Source of the DNA: Burkholderiaceae bacterium
GTDB taxonomy: Bacteria; Pseudomonadota; Gammaproteobacteria; Burkholderiales; Burkholderiaceae_C
Direction of reading: 5' to 3'
Assembly (NCBI GenBank): GCA_023262645.1
Contig: JALRAA010000050.1
Coordinates: 1-8,222 of the forward strand
DNA length: 8,222 bases
Shown here: piece after piece, positions 1-4,886 of the stretch
Numbering within the stretch: the first letter of the stretch is position 1
How the letters are laid out: every line of letters begins with the position of its first letter
Translations under genes and position numbers: made by a program
The notes under the pieces: generated by a model
Databases searched by the model: none
Seen by the model: the letters and a program-made list of their open reading frames with translations, nothing else
What the model was told of the DNA's origin: nothing

Positions 1-135
1 GGTGGCTAAGTTTTGCAAGTTGTATTCCAACAGGTCTGACATGGCAAGAGCTTGCTCTTCAGCAAGTCGTGTTTCCATGCCAGCGGCCTGTAGCCGTTTG
101 GCATATTTCAAAGTGTCGAAGTTCACGGGCTGCAT
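1..135 (-). CDS. DUF1640-like (CCDC90-type) coiled-coil protein, 5' part only
   Basis: The minus strand from the ATG at 135 to the left edge is open for 45 codons. The protein starts MQPVNFDTLKYAKRLQAAGM and continues with a charged, alanine- and leucine-rich helical stretch. The early FDTLK-(x)3-KRLQAAGM block followed by an 'E..LAEEQALAMSD' helix resembles the start of DUF1640 proteins, short bacterial proteins with a long central coiled coil and often a C-terminal membrane anchor. They are related to the eukaryotic CCDC90/MCUR1 family and their bacterial role is unclear. An in-frame stop (TAA) lies 14 codons upstream of the chosen ATG. A TTG between the two is a possible but less likely start. 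No clear Shine-Dalgarno sequence is visible. Most of the gene, including any anchor, lies outside the window, so the family call rests on the N-terminus only. Confidence 0.55.
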   Translation of the reverse strand, partial: MQPVNFDTLKYAKRLQAAGMETRLAEEQALAMSDLLEYNLQNLAT

Positions 136-250
136 GGTGAAAAGTTTATCGATGGCACTTGCTATTGGCAATCTCTTTTATCGTGATGCATACACATCGG
201 CTGATTGTTTGGAGATGTTGGTCTGACAAACGTCGTTTGCTTTTGGGCAA

Positions 251-324
251 GTTGGCGGTTTGTTACTTTGTCTCGGATATGTTGTCGGTCCGTTACTTTG
301 TCTCGAGCGTGTTGACGGACCGTC
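251..324. repeat. Degenerate 30-bp tandem repeat, about 2.5 copies
   Basis: Unit 1 (251-280) and unit 2 (281-310) match at 23 of 30 positions and share an identical 15-bp core, GTTACTTTGTCTCGA/G. A third partial unit starting at 311 keeps the GTTGaCGGaCCG head and then diverges. The period is a multiple of three, so the repeat stays open in several frames. On the minus strand it would read as a decapeptide repeat of the type RDKVT(D/N)RQH. There are no spacers, so it is not a CRISPR array. Function is unknown. Confidence 0.6.
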
Positions 325-337
325 TGTGCGGGGATGT

Positions 338-364
338 TTTTTGCGAGCGAAAGCGCAGCAAAAA
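338..364. repeat. Imperfect inverted repeat / hairpin
   Basis: TTTTTGC (338-344) pairs with GCAAAAA (358-364). Inside it GCG (347-349) pairs with CGC (354-356) around an AAAG loop, leaving a small asymmetric internal loop (345-346 opposite 357). The potential stem is 10 bp. No uridine run follows on either strand, so it is not a typical rho-independent terminator. It could be a structural part of the adjacent repeat element. Confidence 0.35.
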
Positions 365-480
365 GCATACCGGCGCGGGCGGCCATGCCATCTATCCGTT
401 TGAGCAGAAAAGTAAAGTGCTCACGCTATACCAAAGCGAGCGACCGTGCCAGTGACTTTCTGCAAAACCCAGTACATAAC

Positions 481-1284
481 CTATTGAGACATTTGCAACA
501 ACTGCGCCGCCACAGACACCGCAATCACCTCAGGCAACTTACTCTCCACCCCCGCAATACCAATCGGCGTCGTGACACGCGCAAAGTCCTCCGCGCCAAA
601 ACCCCGCTCCTCTAAACGGTGCCTAAACCTCGCCCACTTACTGTCACTGCCAATCAAACCCACATACGGCAAATCCGCAGACAAACGCATGCGCGTCAAA
701 CACGCCGCCAAAATATCCAAATCTTCGGCATGGCTGAAACTCATGATCAGCACGTGGGTGCCTGGCGACAGATTCGCCACGGCTGCGTGCACCGGGTCGG
801 AGTGCTCGGTCACCACATTGGGGGGCACCTGCACCGGAAAAATCTCATCGCGGCTGTCGATCCAACGCAACGCAAATGGCAGATCCGACAACACATTCAC
901 CAATGCACGGCCCACATGTCCGCCGCCAAACAAAGCCACGGGCTGCAACGCAGGACGCAATTCGTTTCTCAATGCCTCGGAGTCAGCCGAGCTCACCAAG
1001 CGGTACGCCAATTGCACCACCCCGCCGCAACACTGCCCCAAGGTCGGCCCCAGCGGCACGGTTTGCAAACTGGGCAATACCGCGCGCCCTGCCAAGGCGT
1101 CTTGGGCCAACGCGACCGCCTGAAATTCCAAATGTCCACCGCCAATCGTGCCCACCAAAGTGTGCCTAAAAACAGCCATCCAACTGCCGCTGTCTCGGGG
1201 CACAGAGCCCTGTGTTTGCACGACTTTCACCAATACCGCGTTGTCTTGGGCCAAAAAATTTATCAGTTCTGTCAGATATTTCAA
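481..1284 (-). CDS. xdhC: Xanthine dehydrogenase accessory protein XdhC
   Basis: The 267-aa protein has the two-part XdhC/CoxI layout. The N-terminal domain carries GSVPRDSGSWMAV (26-38), GTIGGGHLEF (45-54) and the GQCCGG motif (83-88). The C-terminal Rossmann-like domain begins with ALFGGGHVGRAL (117-128) and continues with IGSDSKWARFRHRLEERG (211-228) and a TPIGIAG...LPEVIAVSVAAQLL end (239-263). Family knowledge: XdhC binds the molybdenum cofactor, supports its sulfuration and delivers it to the xanthine dehydrogenase large subunit in the cytoplasm, allowing hypoxanthine/xanthine to urate conversion. The frame has no ATG near its beginning. I use TTG at 1284, preceded by GGTGA (1293-1289). 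A stronger GGAGGG (about 1320-1315) lies farther upstream but is not suitably placed for a normal in-frame start codon. No xdhA/xdhB lies adjacent: the gene upstream is divergent, so xdhC is expressed apart from the structural genes. Its place beside other purine-degradation genes supports the call. Confidence 0.93.
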   Translation of the reverse strand: MKYLTELINFLAQDNAVLVKVVQTQGSVPRDSGSWMAVFRHTLVGTIGGGHLEFQAVALAQDALAGRAVLPSLQTVPLGPTLGQCCGGVVQLAYRLVSSADSEALRNELRPALQPVALFGGGHVGRALVNVLSDLPFALRWIDSRDEIFPVQVPPNVVTEHSDPVHAAVANLSPGTHVLIMSFSHAEDLDILAACLTRMRLSADLPYVGLIGSDSKWARFRHRLEERGFGAEDFARVTTPIGIAGVESKLPEVIAVSVAAQLLQMSQ

Positions 1285-1347
1285 AAAATCACCAATTTTG
1301 AGGATGTTAAATTCCCTCCCTGTTTTGCGTCATTCTGCCCACCACAC

Positions 1348-1352
1348 AGGGA
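1348..1352 (+). promoter_or_regulatory. Ribosome binding site of the lipoprotein gene
   Basis: AGGGA ends 6 nt before the ATG at 1359 and supports that start, which also places a canonical lipoprotein signal peptide at the N-terminus. Confidence 0.6.
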
Positions 1353-1358
1353 ATATCC

Positions 1359-1964
1359 ATGTTGTCAACTGCCACATCCCGAGCTTCAGTTGGTTTGTTA
1401 TGCATTCTTTTGGCCGGCTGTGTCATTGCACCTCAACAAAAGACAACAACCCCTGCGCCATTGCCTGAGCCAGTACCCGAGTACAAGCCGCCACCGGCCC
1501 CTGCACCCAAGCCAGCGGTTCCGCAAGAGCCAGCACCTGCACCGGTGGCACCAGCGCCCAAACCTGCTCCACCGCCACAAGCGGTCAAACCCGCGCCGCC
1601 TGCGGAACCTGTGAACCCCTTGAAATCTATGGCACGTGACGCCAAAGAATACCGCAAGGACGCCGCAAGACACCTCTACAACAAATACCCAGACAAAGTG
1701 TTTGCAGGCAAACTGCCACCCATGCTCAAAGCAGTCGGCGTGATCGATGTGGTGGTGGGCCCCAATGGTCAAGTGCTGGAACTGATTTGGGCAAGGCCAC
1801 CGCGACACGTGCCCGAAGTCATGCGCGACATCGAAGCCATGATCAGACAAGCAGGGCCCTTTCCTGCCCCGGTGAATTTACGCCGTGTGACCTACACAGA
1901 AACTTGGCTGTGGCACAAGAGCGGTCAGTTTCAATTGGACACGTTGACCGAGGGACAAAATTGA
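1359..1964 (+). CDS. Proline-rich lipoprotein with TonB-like C-terminal domain
   Basis: The 201-aa product begins with a lipoprotein signal peptide: a short polar start, a hydrophobic stretch at 11-19 and the lipobox LLAGC, with Cys21 as the predicted lipidated residue. The residue after the cysteine is Val rather than Asp, which in the Lol rules favours sorting to the outer membrane. Residues 24-87 are a very proline/alanine/lysine-rich spacer (repeated PAP, PKP and PEP), as in TonB periplasmic linkers. The last ~100 residues include VVVGPNGQVLELIWARPP, a helix with DIEAMIRQAGPFPAP, and a final aromatic beta segment (TYTETWLW, 178-185). This order (strand-turn-strand, helix, PFPxP, strand) resembles the TonB C-terminal fold. 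A classic TonB is anchored in the inner membrane, so a lipid anchor would be a variation. The exact role is unknown. The gene converges on uraH with only 12 bp between stop codons and diverges from xdhC across 74 bp. The relation to TonB is by pattern only. Confidence 0.75.
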   Translation: MLSTATSRASVGLLCILLAGCVIAPQQKTTTPAPLPEPVPEYKPPPAPAPKPAVPQEPAPAPVAPAPKPAPPPQAVKPAPPAEPVNPLKSMARDAKEYRKDAARHLYNKYPDKVFAGKLPPMLKAVGVIDVVVGPNGQVLELIWARPPRHVPEVMRDIEAMIRQAGPFPAPVNLRRVTYTETWLWHKSGQFQLDTLTEGQN

Positions 1965-1976
1965 CCCAAGCGTGGT

Positions 1977-2327
1977 CTATGAACCCCGGTATGTGGAATA
2001 GCTCCAAGGGCTGACCAACAGTGGCACATGGTAGTGCTGTGTCACATCGGACACACCGAAATCGATCGTTACTTGGTTCAAAAAAGTTGGCTCTGGCAAA
2101 GCAACGCCTTTGGCTGCAAAGTAATCTTTGACACCAAACACCAACCGATAAGTACCCCGCTTGAGTTGCTGGTTGTCCAGCAACGGGCCGTCGGATCGGC
2201 CATCGGCATTCAACACCCAGGTGCGTACAAGTTGTGTTTGTGTTCCTTCTGTGGTGTACAAAGAAACGGCCATCGCCGCCGCAGGACAACCGTGCATGGT
2301 GTCCAAAACATGTGTGCTCAATCCCAT
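1977..2327 (-). CDS. uraH: 5-hydroxyisourate hydrolase (transthyretin-like)
   Basis: The 116-aa protein has the full length and signatures of the HIUase/transthyretin-related family. It has LSTHVLDTMHG (3-13), the NADGRSDGPLL turn (40-50), and the C-terminal HYHVPLLVSPWSYSTYRGS (98-116) ending in the diagnostic YRGS. The active-site set expected for hydrolases is visible (His6, Arg44 and the HYH region), which separates it from vertebrate transthyretin. It hydrolyses 5-hydroxyisourate, the urate oxidase product, to OHCU (2-oxo-4-hydroxy-4-carboxy-5-ureidoimidazoline). The ATG at 2327 has an AGGGA ribosome binding site 6 nt upstream (2338-2334). It diverges from the OHCU decarboxylase fusion gene, whose first domain performs the next step. 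Symbol synonyms are hiuH and pucM. Confidence 0.95.
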   Translation of the reverse strand: MGLSTHVLDTMHGCPAAAMAVSLYTTEGTQTQLVRTWVLNADGRSDGPLLDNQQLKRGTYRLVFGVKDYFAAKGVALPEPTFLNQVTIDFGVSDVTQHYHVPLLVSPWSYSTYRGS

Positions 2328-2333
2328 GGTGCG

Positions 2334-2338
2334 TCCCT
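2334..2338 (-). promoter_or_regulatory. Ribosome binding site of uraH
   Basis: AGGGA on the minus strand ends 6 nt before the ATG at 2327. It fixes the start at a residue that directly precedes the conserved LSTHVLD block. Confidence 0.6.
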
Positions 2339-2367
2339 GTGGTGTGTCGCTTTGAGAGGTATATAGT

Positions 2368-2378
2368 TGATTGAATCA
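2368..2378. promoter_or_regulatory. Possible operator: 11-bp palindrome between divergent purine genes
   Basis: TGATTGAATCA is an inverted repeat (TGATT-G-AATCA) in the 75-bp gap between uraH (minus) and the OHCU decarboxylase/allantoate amidohydrolase gene (plus). A TATATA (2360-2365) that could serve as a -10 element on either strand lies next to it. The location suits a shared regulator of both divergent genes. Which regulator is unknown, and the palindrome is short, so chance occurrence is possible. Confidence 0.3.
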
Positions 2379-2402
2379 GTTTAACGCCCCCTGTTGCACA
2401 CC

Positions 2403-4184
2403 ATGACAAGCATGCCGCCACCCGCCCCCTCTGACGATCCGATGACATGGCTGAACCAAGCCAGTGAATCTCAAGCCTTGGACTGGCTGCACGGTATTTA
2501 CGAACACAGCCCTTGGGTGGCACAAGCAGCTTTGCAACACCGGCCATTTCGCAGTCTGGCGCATTTGAAATGGGCGTTGGCCGAGAGCGTGACACGCGCC
2601 TCGCATGCGCAACAGTTGGCGTTGGTCAAAGCCCATCCGGTACTGGCTGCCAAACCGGCTGTTGGCTTGACTACCGAATCCCAACAAGAACAACGATTGG
2701 CCGGGCTTTGGCAAAGCACACCTGCGCAAGCCAACGAGTTGAAACAACTGAACGACAACTACGTCAAGCATTTCGGTTGGCCATTCATCATCGCTGTGCG
2801 TGGGCCACGCGGCTTGGGGCTGTCACCCGAATCCATCTTGGCTGAACTGCGTCGCCGCATGTCGCATTCACCCGCTATTGAATTCCATGAATGCTTGCGA
2901 CAAATTCACCGGATTGCAGAAACCCGTTTGAACGAGAAATGCCAATCCCATCCGCAACTCGGTGGCGAGGTATGGGACTGGCACGAGTGGCTGGCGCAAT
3001 TCAGTGACCCAGGCTTTGCTGAACAAGGACAACTCAGCGTGAGCTATCTCACCACCGCACATGTGTTGTGCGCGCAAACTTTGCGTCTGGGCATGCTGGC
3101 CTGCGGGTTCGACGATGTCGAGATCGATGCTGTTGGCAATGTGGTGGGCCGCTACCACCCCGAAACCGACGATGCGCCCTACTTGATGACCGGCAGCCAT
3201 TACGACACGGTTCGCAACGGCGGCAAGTACGACGGCCGACTGGGTATTTTTGTGCCCATGGCCTGCGTGCGCGAATTGGCCCGACAAGGCAAACGCCTTC
3301 GCATGGGTTTGGAAGTGGTGGCGTTTGCCGAGGAAGAAGGTCAGCGCTACAAAGCCACGTTTTTGGCGTCCAGTGCACTCACGGGTGAATTCGATCCACA
3401 GTGGCTAACGCAAGAAGACGCCAACGGTGTGCGCATGAAAGATGCGATGAAACAGGCGGGTTACCGGGTTGCCGACATTGACCGTATTCGACGCGACCCG
3501 AGCCAATACTTGGGCTTTGTTGAAATACACGTAGAACAGGGACCGGTGCTGCACCACATGCATTTGCCATTGGGCATCGTCACCTCGATCAACGGCAGTG
3601 TCCGTTATCTGGTGAAGATCACCGGCACAGCCAGCCACGCTGGCACCAGCCCCATGAACCAACGCCAAGATGCCGTGGCCGTGTTTGCGCAATGGGCGGT
3701 GTATGTCGAACAACGCGCCCGACAAGACGGGGATTCTGTCGCCACGGTGGGCATGTTGAACGTACCCCAAGGTTCTATCAATGTCGTGCCGGGCGCATGC
3801 CATTTCAGCCTGGATATGCGTGCACCTAACGACGCCCAACGCGATGCACTGGCGCACGACATATTGCAGCGCTTGCGAGATATTTGTACCGAACGTGGGC
3901 TGCTCTACCAATTAGAAGAAACGGTGCGTGCCTCTGCCGCCCCCAGCGATGCATCGCTGCAACGGCGCTGGGAACAAGCCGTGGCCGAGCTTGGCTTGCC
4001 GATTCACCGCATGCCCAGCGGTGCGGGCCATGACGCCATGAAGCTGCATACCGTGATGCCCCAGGCCATGTTGTTTGTGCGCGGCGAGAATGCGGGCATC
4101 AGCCACAACCCGCTGGAATCCACCACCTGCAATGACATGCAGCTGGCCATTGACGCTTTTTCTTTATTGGTGCACCGGTTTTAA
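2403..4184 (+). CDS. Fusion: OHCU decarboxylase + allantoate amidohydrolase
   Basis: A single 593-aa frame encodes two enzymes. The N-terminal part (about 15-177) is an OHCU decarboxylase (UraD). It has KAHPVLAAK with catalytic-type His78, the SQQEQRLAGL motif (Ser93, Glu96), a LNDNYVKHFGWPFIIAVRG block, and the closing helix ending IAETRL. This domain converts OHCU to (S)-allantoin. From about 182 onward it is an M20-family allantoate amidohydrolase (AllC-type). Its expected two-metal ligands are visible: His266 in GSHYDTV, Asp277 in YDGRLG, the EEE of FAEEEGQRY (310-312), His376 in EIHVEQGP and His568 in GISHNPLE. SGAGHDAM (539-546) is a further family motif. This part releases ammonia and CO2 from allantoate. 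Both domains look intact and cytoplasmic. The start is uncertain: ATG 2403 is used, but TTG 2394 and ATG 2412 are in frame and none has a clear ribosome binding site. Allantoinase, which acts between the two steps, is absent. Such fusions are known to me as an annotation class in Burkholderiales. Confidence 0.94.
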   Translation: MTSMPPPAPSDDPMTWLNQASESQALDWLHGIYEHSPWVAQAALQHRPFRSLAHLKWALAESVTRASHAQQLALVKAHPVLAAKPAVGLTTESQQEQRLAGLWQSTPAQANELKQLNDNYVKHFGWPFIIAVRGPRGLGLSPESILAELRRRMSHSPAIEFHECLRQIHRIAETRLNEKCQSHPQLGGEVWDWHEWLAQFSDPGFAEQGQLSVSYLTTAHVLCAQTLRLGMLACGFDDVEIDAVGNVVGRYHPETDDAPYLMTGSHYDTVRNGGKYDGRLGIFVPMACVRELARQGKRLRMGLEVVAFAEEEGQRYKATFLASSALTGEFDPQWLTQEDANGVRMKDAMKQAGYRVADIDRIRRDPSQYLGFVEIHVEQGPVLHHMHLPLGIVTSINGSVRYLVKITGTASHAGTSPMNQRQDAVAVFAQWAVYVEQRARQDGDSVATVGMLNVPQGSINVVPGACHFSLDMRAPNDAQRDALAHDILQRLRDICTERGLLYQLEETVRASAAPSDASLQRRWEQAVAELGLPIHRMPSGAGHDAMKLHTVMPQAMLFVRGENAGISHNPLESTTCNDMQLAIDAFSLLVHRF

Positions 4185-4212
4185 CGTGATGGGTATAAAC
4201 CCTTAATTCATC

Positions 4213-4239
4213 AGAACTGTTTTTAAGATTCAGTTTTTT
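4213..4239 (+). terminator. Weak rho-independent terminator candidate
   Basis: AACTG (4215-4219) pairs with CAGTT (4231-4235), extendable by A-T and G-T pairs at its base, and the downstream arm runs into six T (4234-4239). It lies about 30 bp after the stop of the purine fusion gene. A smaller GGGT-ATAA-ACCC hairpin (4191-4202) precedes it. The stem is short and AT-rich and the loop long, so efficiency would be modest. Confidence 0.35.
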
Positions 4240-4242
4240 GGC

Positions 4243-4265
4243 AAATTCACAAAATTTGTGAATTT
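4243..4265. promoter_or_regulatory. Perfect 23-bp palindrome, likely operator of the channel operon
   Basis: AAATTCACAAA (4243-4253), one central A, and TTTGTGAATTT (4255-4265) form a perfect 11+1+11 inverted repeat, near-extendable with GC on both outer sides. It lies 65 bp before the first gene of the channel operon. Promoter-like elements surround it: TTGGCA (4238-4243) resembles a -35 and TATCAT (4272-4277) a -10, although no pair has ideal spacing. The AT-rich stem without a following T run argues for a protein-binding site rather than a terminator. The cognate regulator is not in the window. Confidence 0.5.
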
Positions 4266-4294
4266 TGCGAATATCATTCCGCGTCCGCCATGAG

Positions 4295-4308
4295 GGTTAT
4301 TTTTAACC
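4295..4308. repeat. Short inverted repeat in the operon leader
   Basis: GGTTA (4295-4299), a TTTT loop, and TAACC (4304-4308) form a five-pair hairpin 22 nt before the ATG at 4331. In a transcript it would lie in the 5' leader and could affect ribosome access. It is short enough to be chance. Confidence 0.25.
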
Positions 4309-4330
4309 ACATTGAAAGAGTCCACCGCGC

Positions 4331-4876
4331 ATGAATACCTCCACCAACACCCACCATCCCGGCACAGCTCCCACGTTTTCCGACTGGATATTTATTCTGG
4401 TTGTCATTGGCGCCATGGCTTTGGTCGCCTATTTGGGGGAAATTGCTTTTGAACATGCGCAGCAAACCGAAAAAAGCAAGCGCAATGGAGAGGCCTTGGC
4501 CACATGGCTGGGAAATGCCAGCGCTGAGCGTTTTTCACCTGACTATGCATTGAAAGCTTGCGCTGGTGGGGGCGACCCGAAAACCAGCACTTGGGGTGCA
4601 TGTCTGGCACACCTACAAGCCAATGAATTCAAGGACATGAAAAACCCGTTCAAAAACAAACCCCCGGAGTTCGTAGATCAGTGCAACCCAGCAGACAAAT
4701 CGCTCACCGGTGAAATCGTTTTGCTGAAGGTCACCCCAACGCCTCCCGGTTCAGCCGTGCCCAGCATCAATTCGAGACTGACACCCGAGGACAGCATCGA
4801 CCAAAAACTTTCCCTGAGCCTAGGCATTTGTGACAAGGGCTCATACCTTGTCAAAGTCGCCGATTTTGAATTCTGA
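4331..4876 (+). CDS. Single-pass membrane protein with four-cysteine periplasmic domain
   Basis: I do not recognise this 181-aa protein. A polar N-terminus (1-18) is followed by one strong transmembrane helix (about 19-37, DWIFILVVIGAMALVAYLG). A basic/acidic segment (41-53) and a ~130-residue soluble domain follow. It looks like a signal anchor; the soluble part is predicted to be periplasmic, but the charge pattern does not settle orientation firmly. The soluble part has exactly four cysteines (77, 91, 118, 167), enough for two disulfides, which agrees with export. A strand-rich end is suggested by GEIVLLKVTP and SYLVKVADFEF. The start has a weak GAAAGAG about 10 nt upstream. The gene is first in the row, 10 bp before the tandem-VSD channel gene, whose ribosome binding site overlaps its stop codon. 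That suggests co-translation and a possible accessory-subunit role. That role is inference from position only. Confidence 0.75.
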   Translation: MNTSTNTHHPGTAPTFSDWIFILVVIGAMALVAYLGEIAFEHAQQTEKSKRNGEALATWLGNASAERFSPDYALKACAGGGDPKTSTWGACLAHLQANEFKDMKNPFKNKPPEFVDQCNPADKSLTGEIVLLKVTPTPPGSAVPSINSRLTPEDSIDQKLSLSLGICDKGSYLVKVADFEF

Positions 4877-4879
4877 GGA
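4876..4879 (+). promoter_or_regulatory. Ribosome binding site deciding the tandem-VSD channel start
   Basis: AGGA overlaps the TGA stop (4874-4876) of the preceding gene and ends 7 nt before ATG 4887. The frame is open upstream to 4830, but those 19 codons lie inside the preceding gene, so 4887 is the better start. Confidence 0.65.
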
Positions 4880-4886
4880 ACATGTC

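Larger units (their letters stand above)
136..480. other. Gene-free intergenic stretch with tandem repeat and hairpin
   Basis: This 345-bp stretch lies between the DUF1640-like gene and the 3' end of xdhC. Open frames exist on both strands (for example 159-455 plus and 386-162 minus), but they overlap one another, have no good ribosome binding site and match no family I know. The recognisable content is a degenerate 30-bp tandem repeat at 251-324 and an imperfect hairpin at 338-364. The remainder (387-480) shows nothing I can name, and I see no clear rho-independent terminator for xdhC. The promoter of the DUF1640-like gene should lie in the left part but was not resolved. Confidence 0.6.

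Noticed and set aside
251..324. CRISPR-like repeat
   Set aside because: The units are directly adjacent without spacers and differ at 7 of 30 positions, and no cas gene is present.
162..386. Minus-strand small ORF with decapeptide repeats (RDKVT(D/N)RQ)
   Set aside because: The repeat DNA is open in several frames, no ribosome binding site precedes the ATG at 386 and no family is recognised. It is kept as a repeat rather than a gene.
619..1614. Long plus-strand open frame opposite xdhC and into the lipoprotein gene
   Set aside because: It has an odd His/Gln/Arg-rich composition, no family motif and no ribosome binding site, and it is antisense to a clear XdhC. It is a by-product of codon bias.
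1843..2595. 250-codon minus-strand open frame overlapping uraH and the fusion gene
   Set aside because: It overlaps two genes with strong family motifs, and its own translation has no recognisable pattern.
4243..4265. Rho-independent terminator at the 23-bp palindrome
   Set aside because: The stem is almost all A-T and has no sustained T run after it. The weak hairpin at 4213-4239 fits that role better.
4830..4886. Earlier start for the tandem-sensor channel at 4830
   Set aside because: These codons lie in the preceding gene and lack a ribosome binding site, whereas ATG 4887 has AGGA at good spacing.
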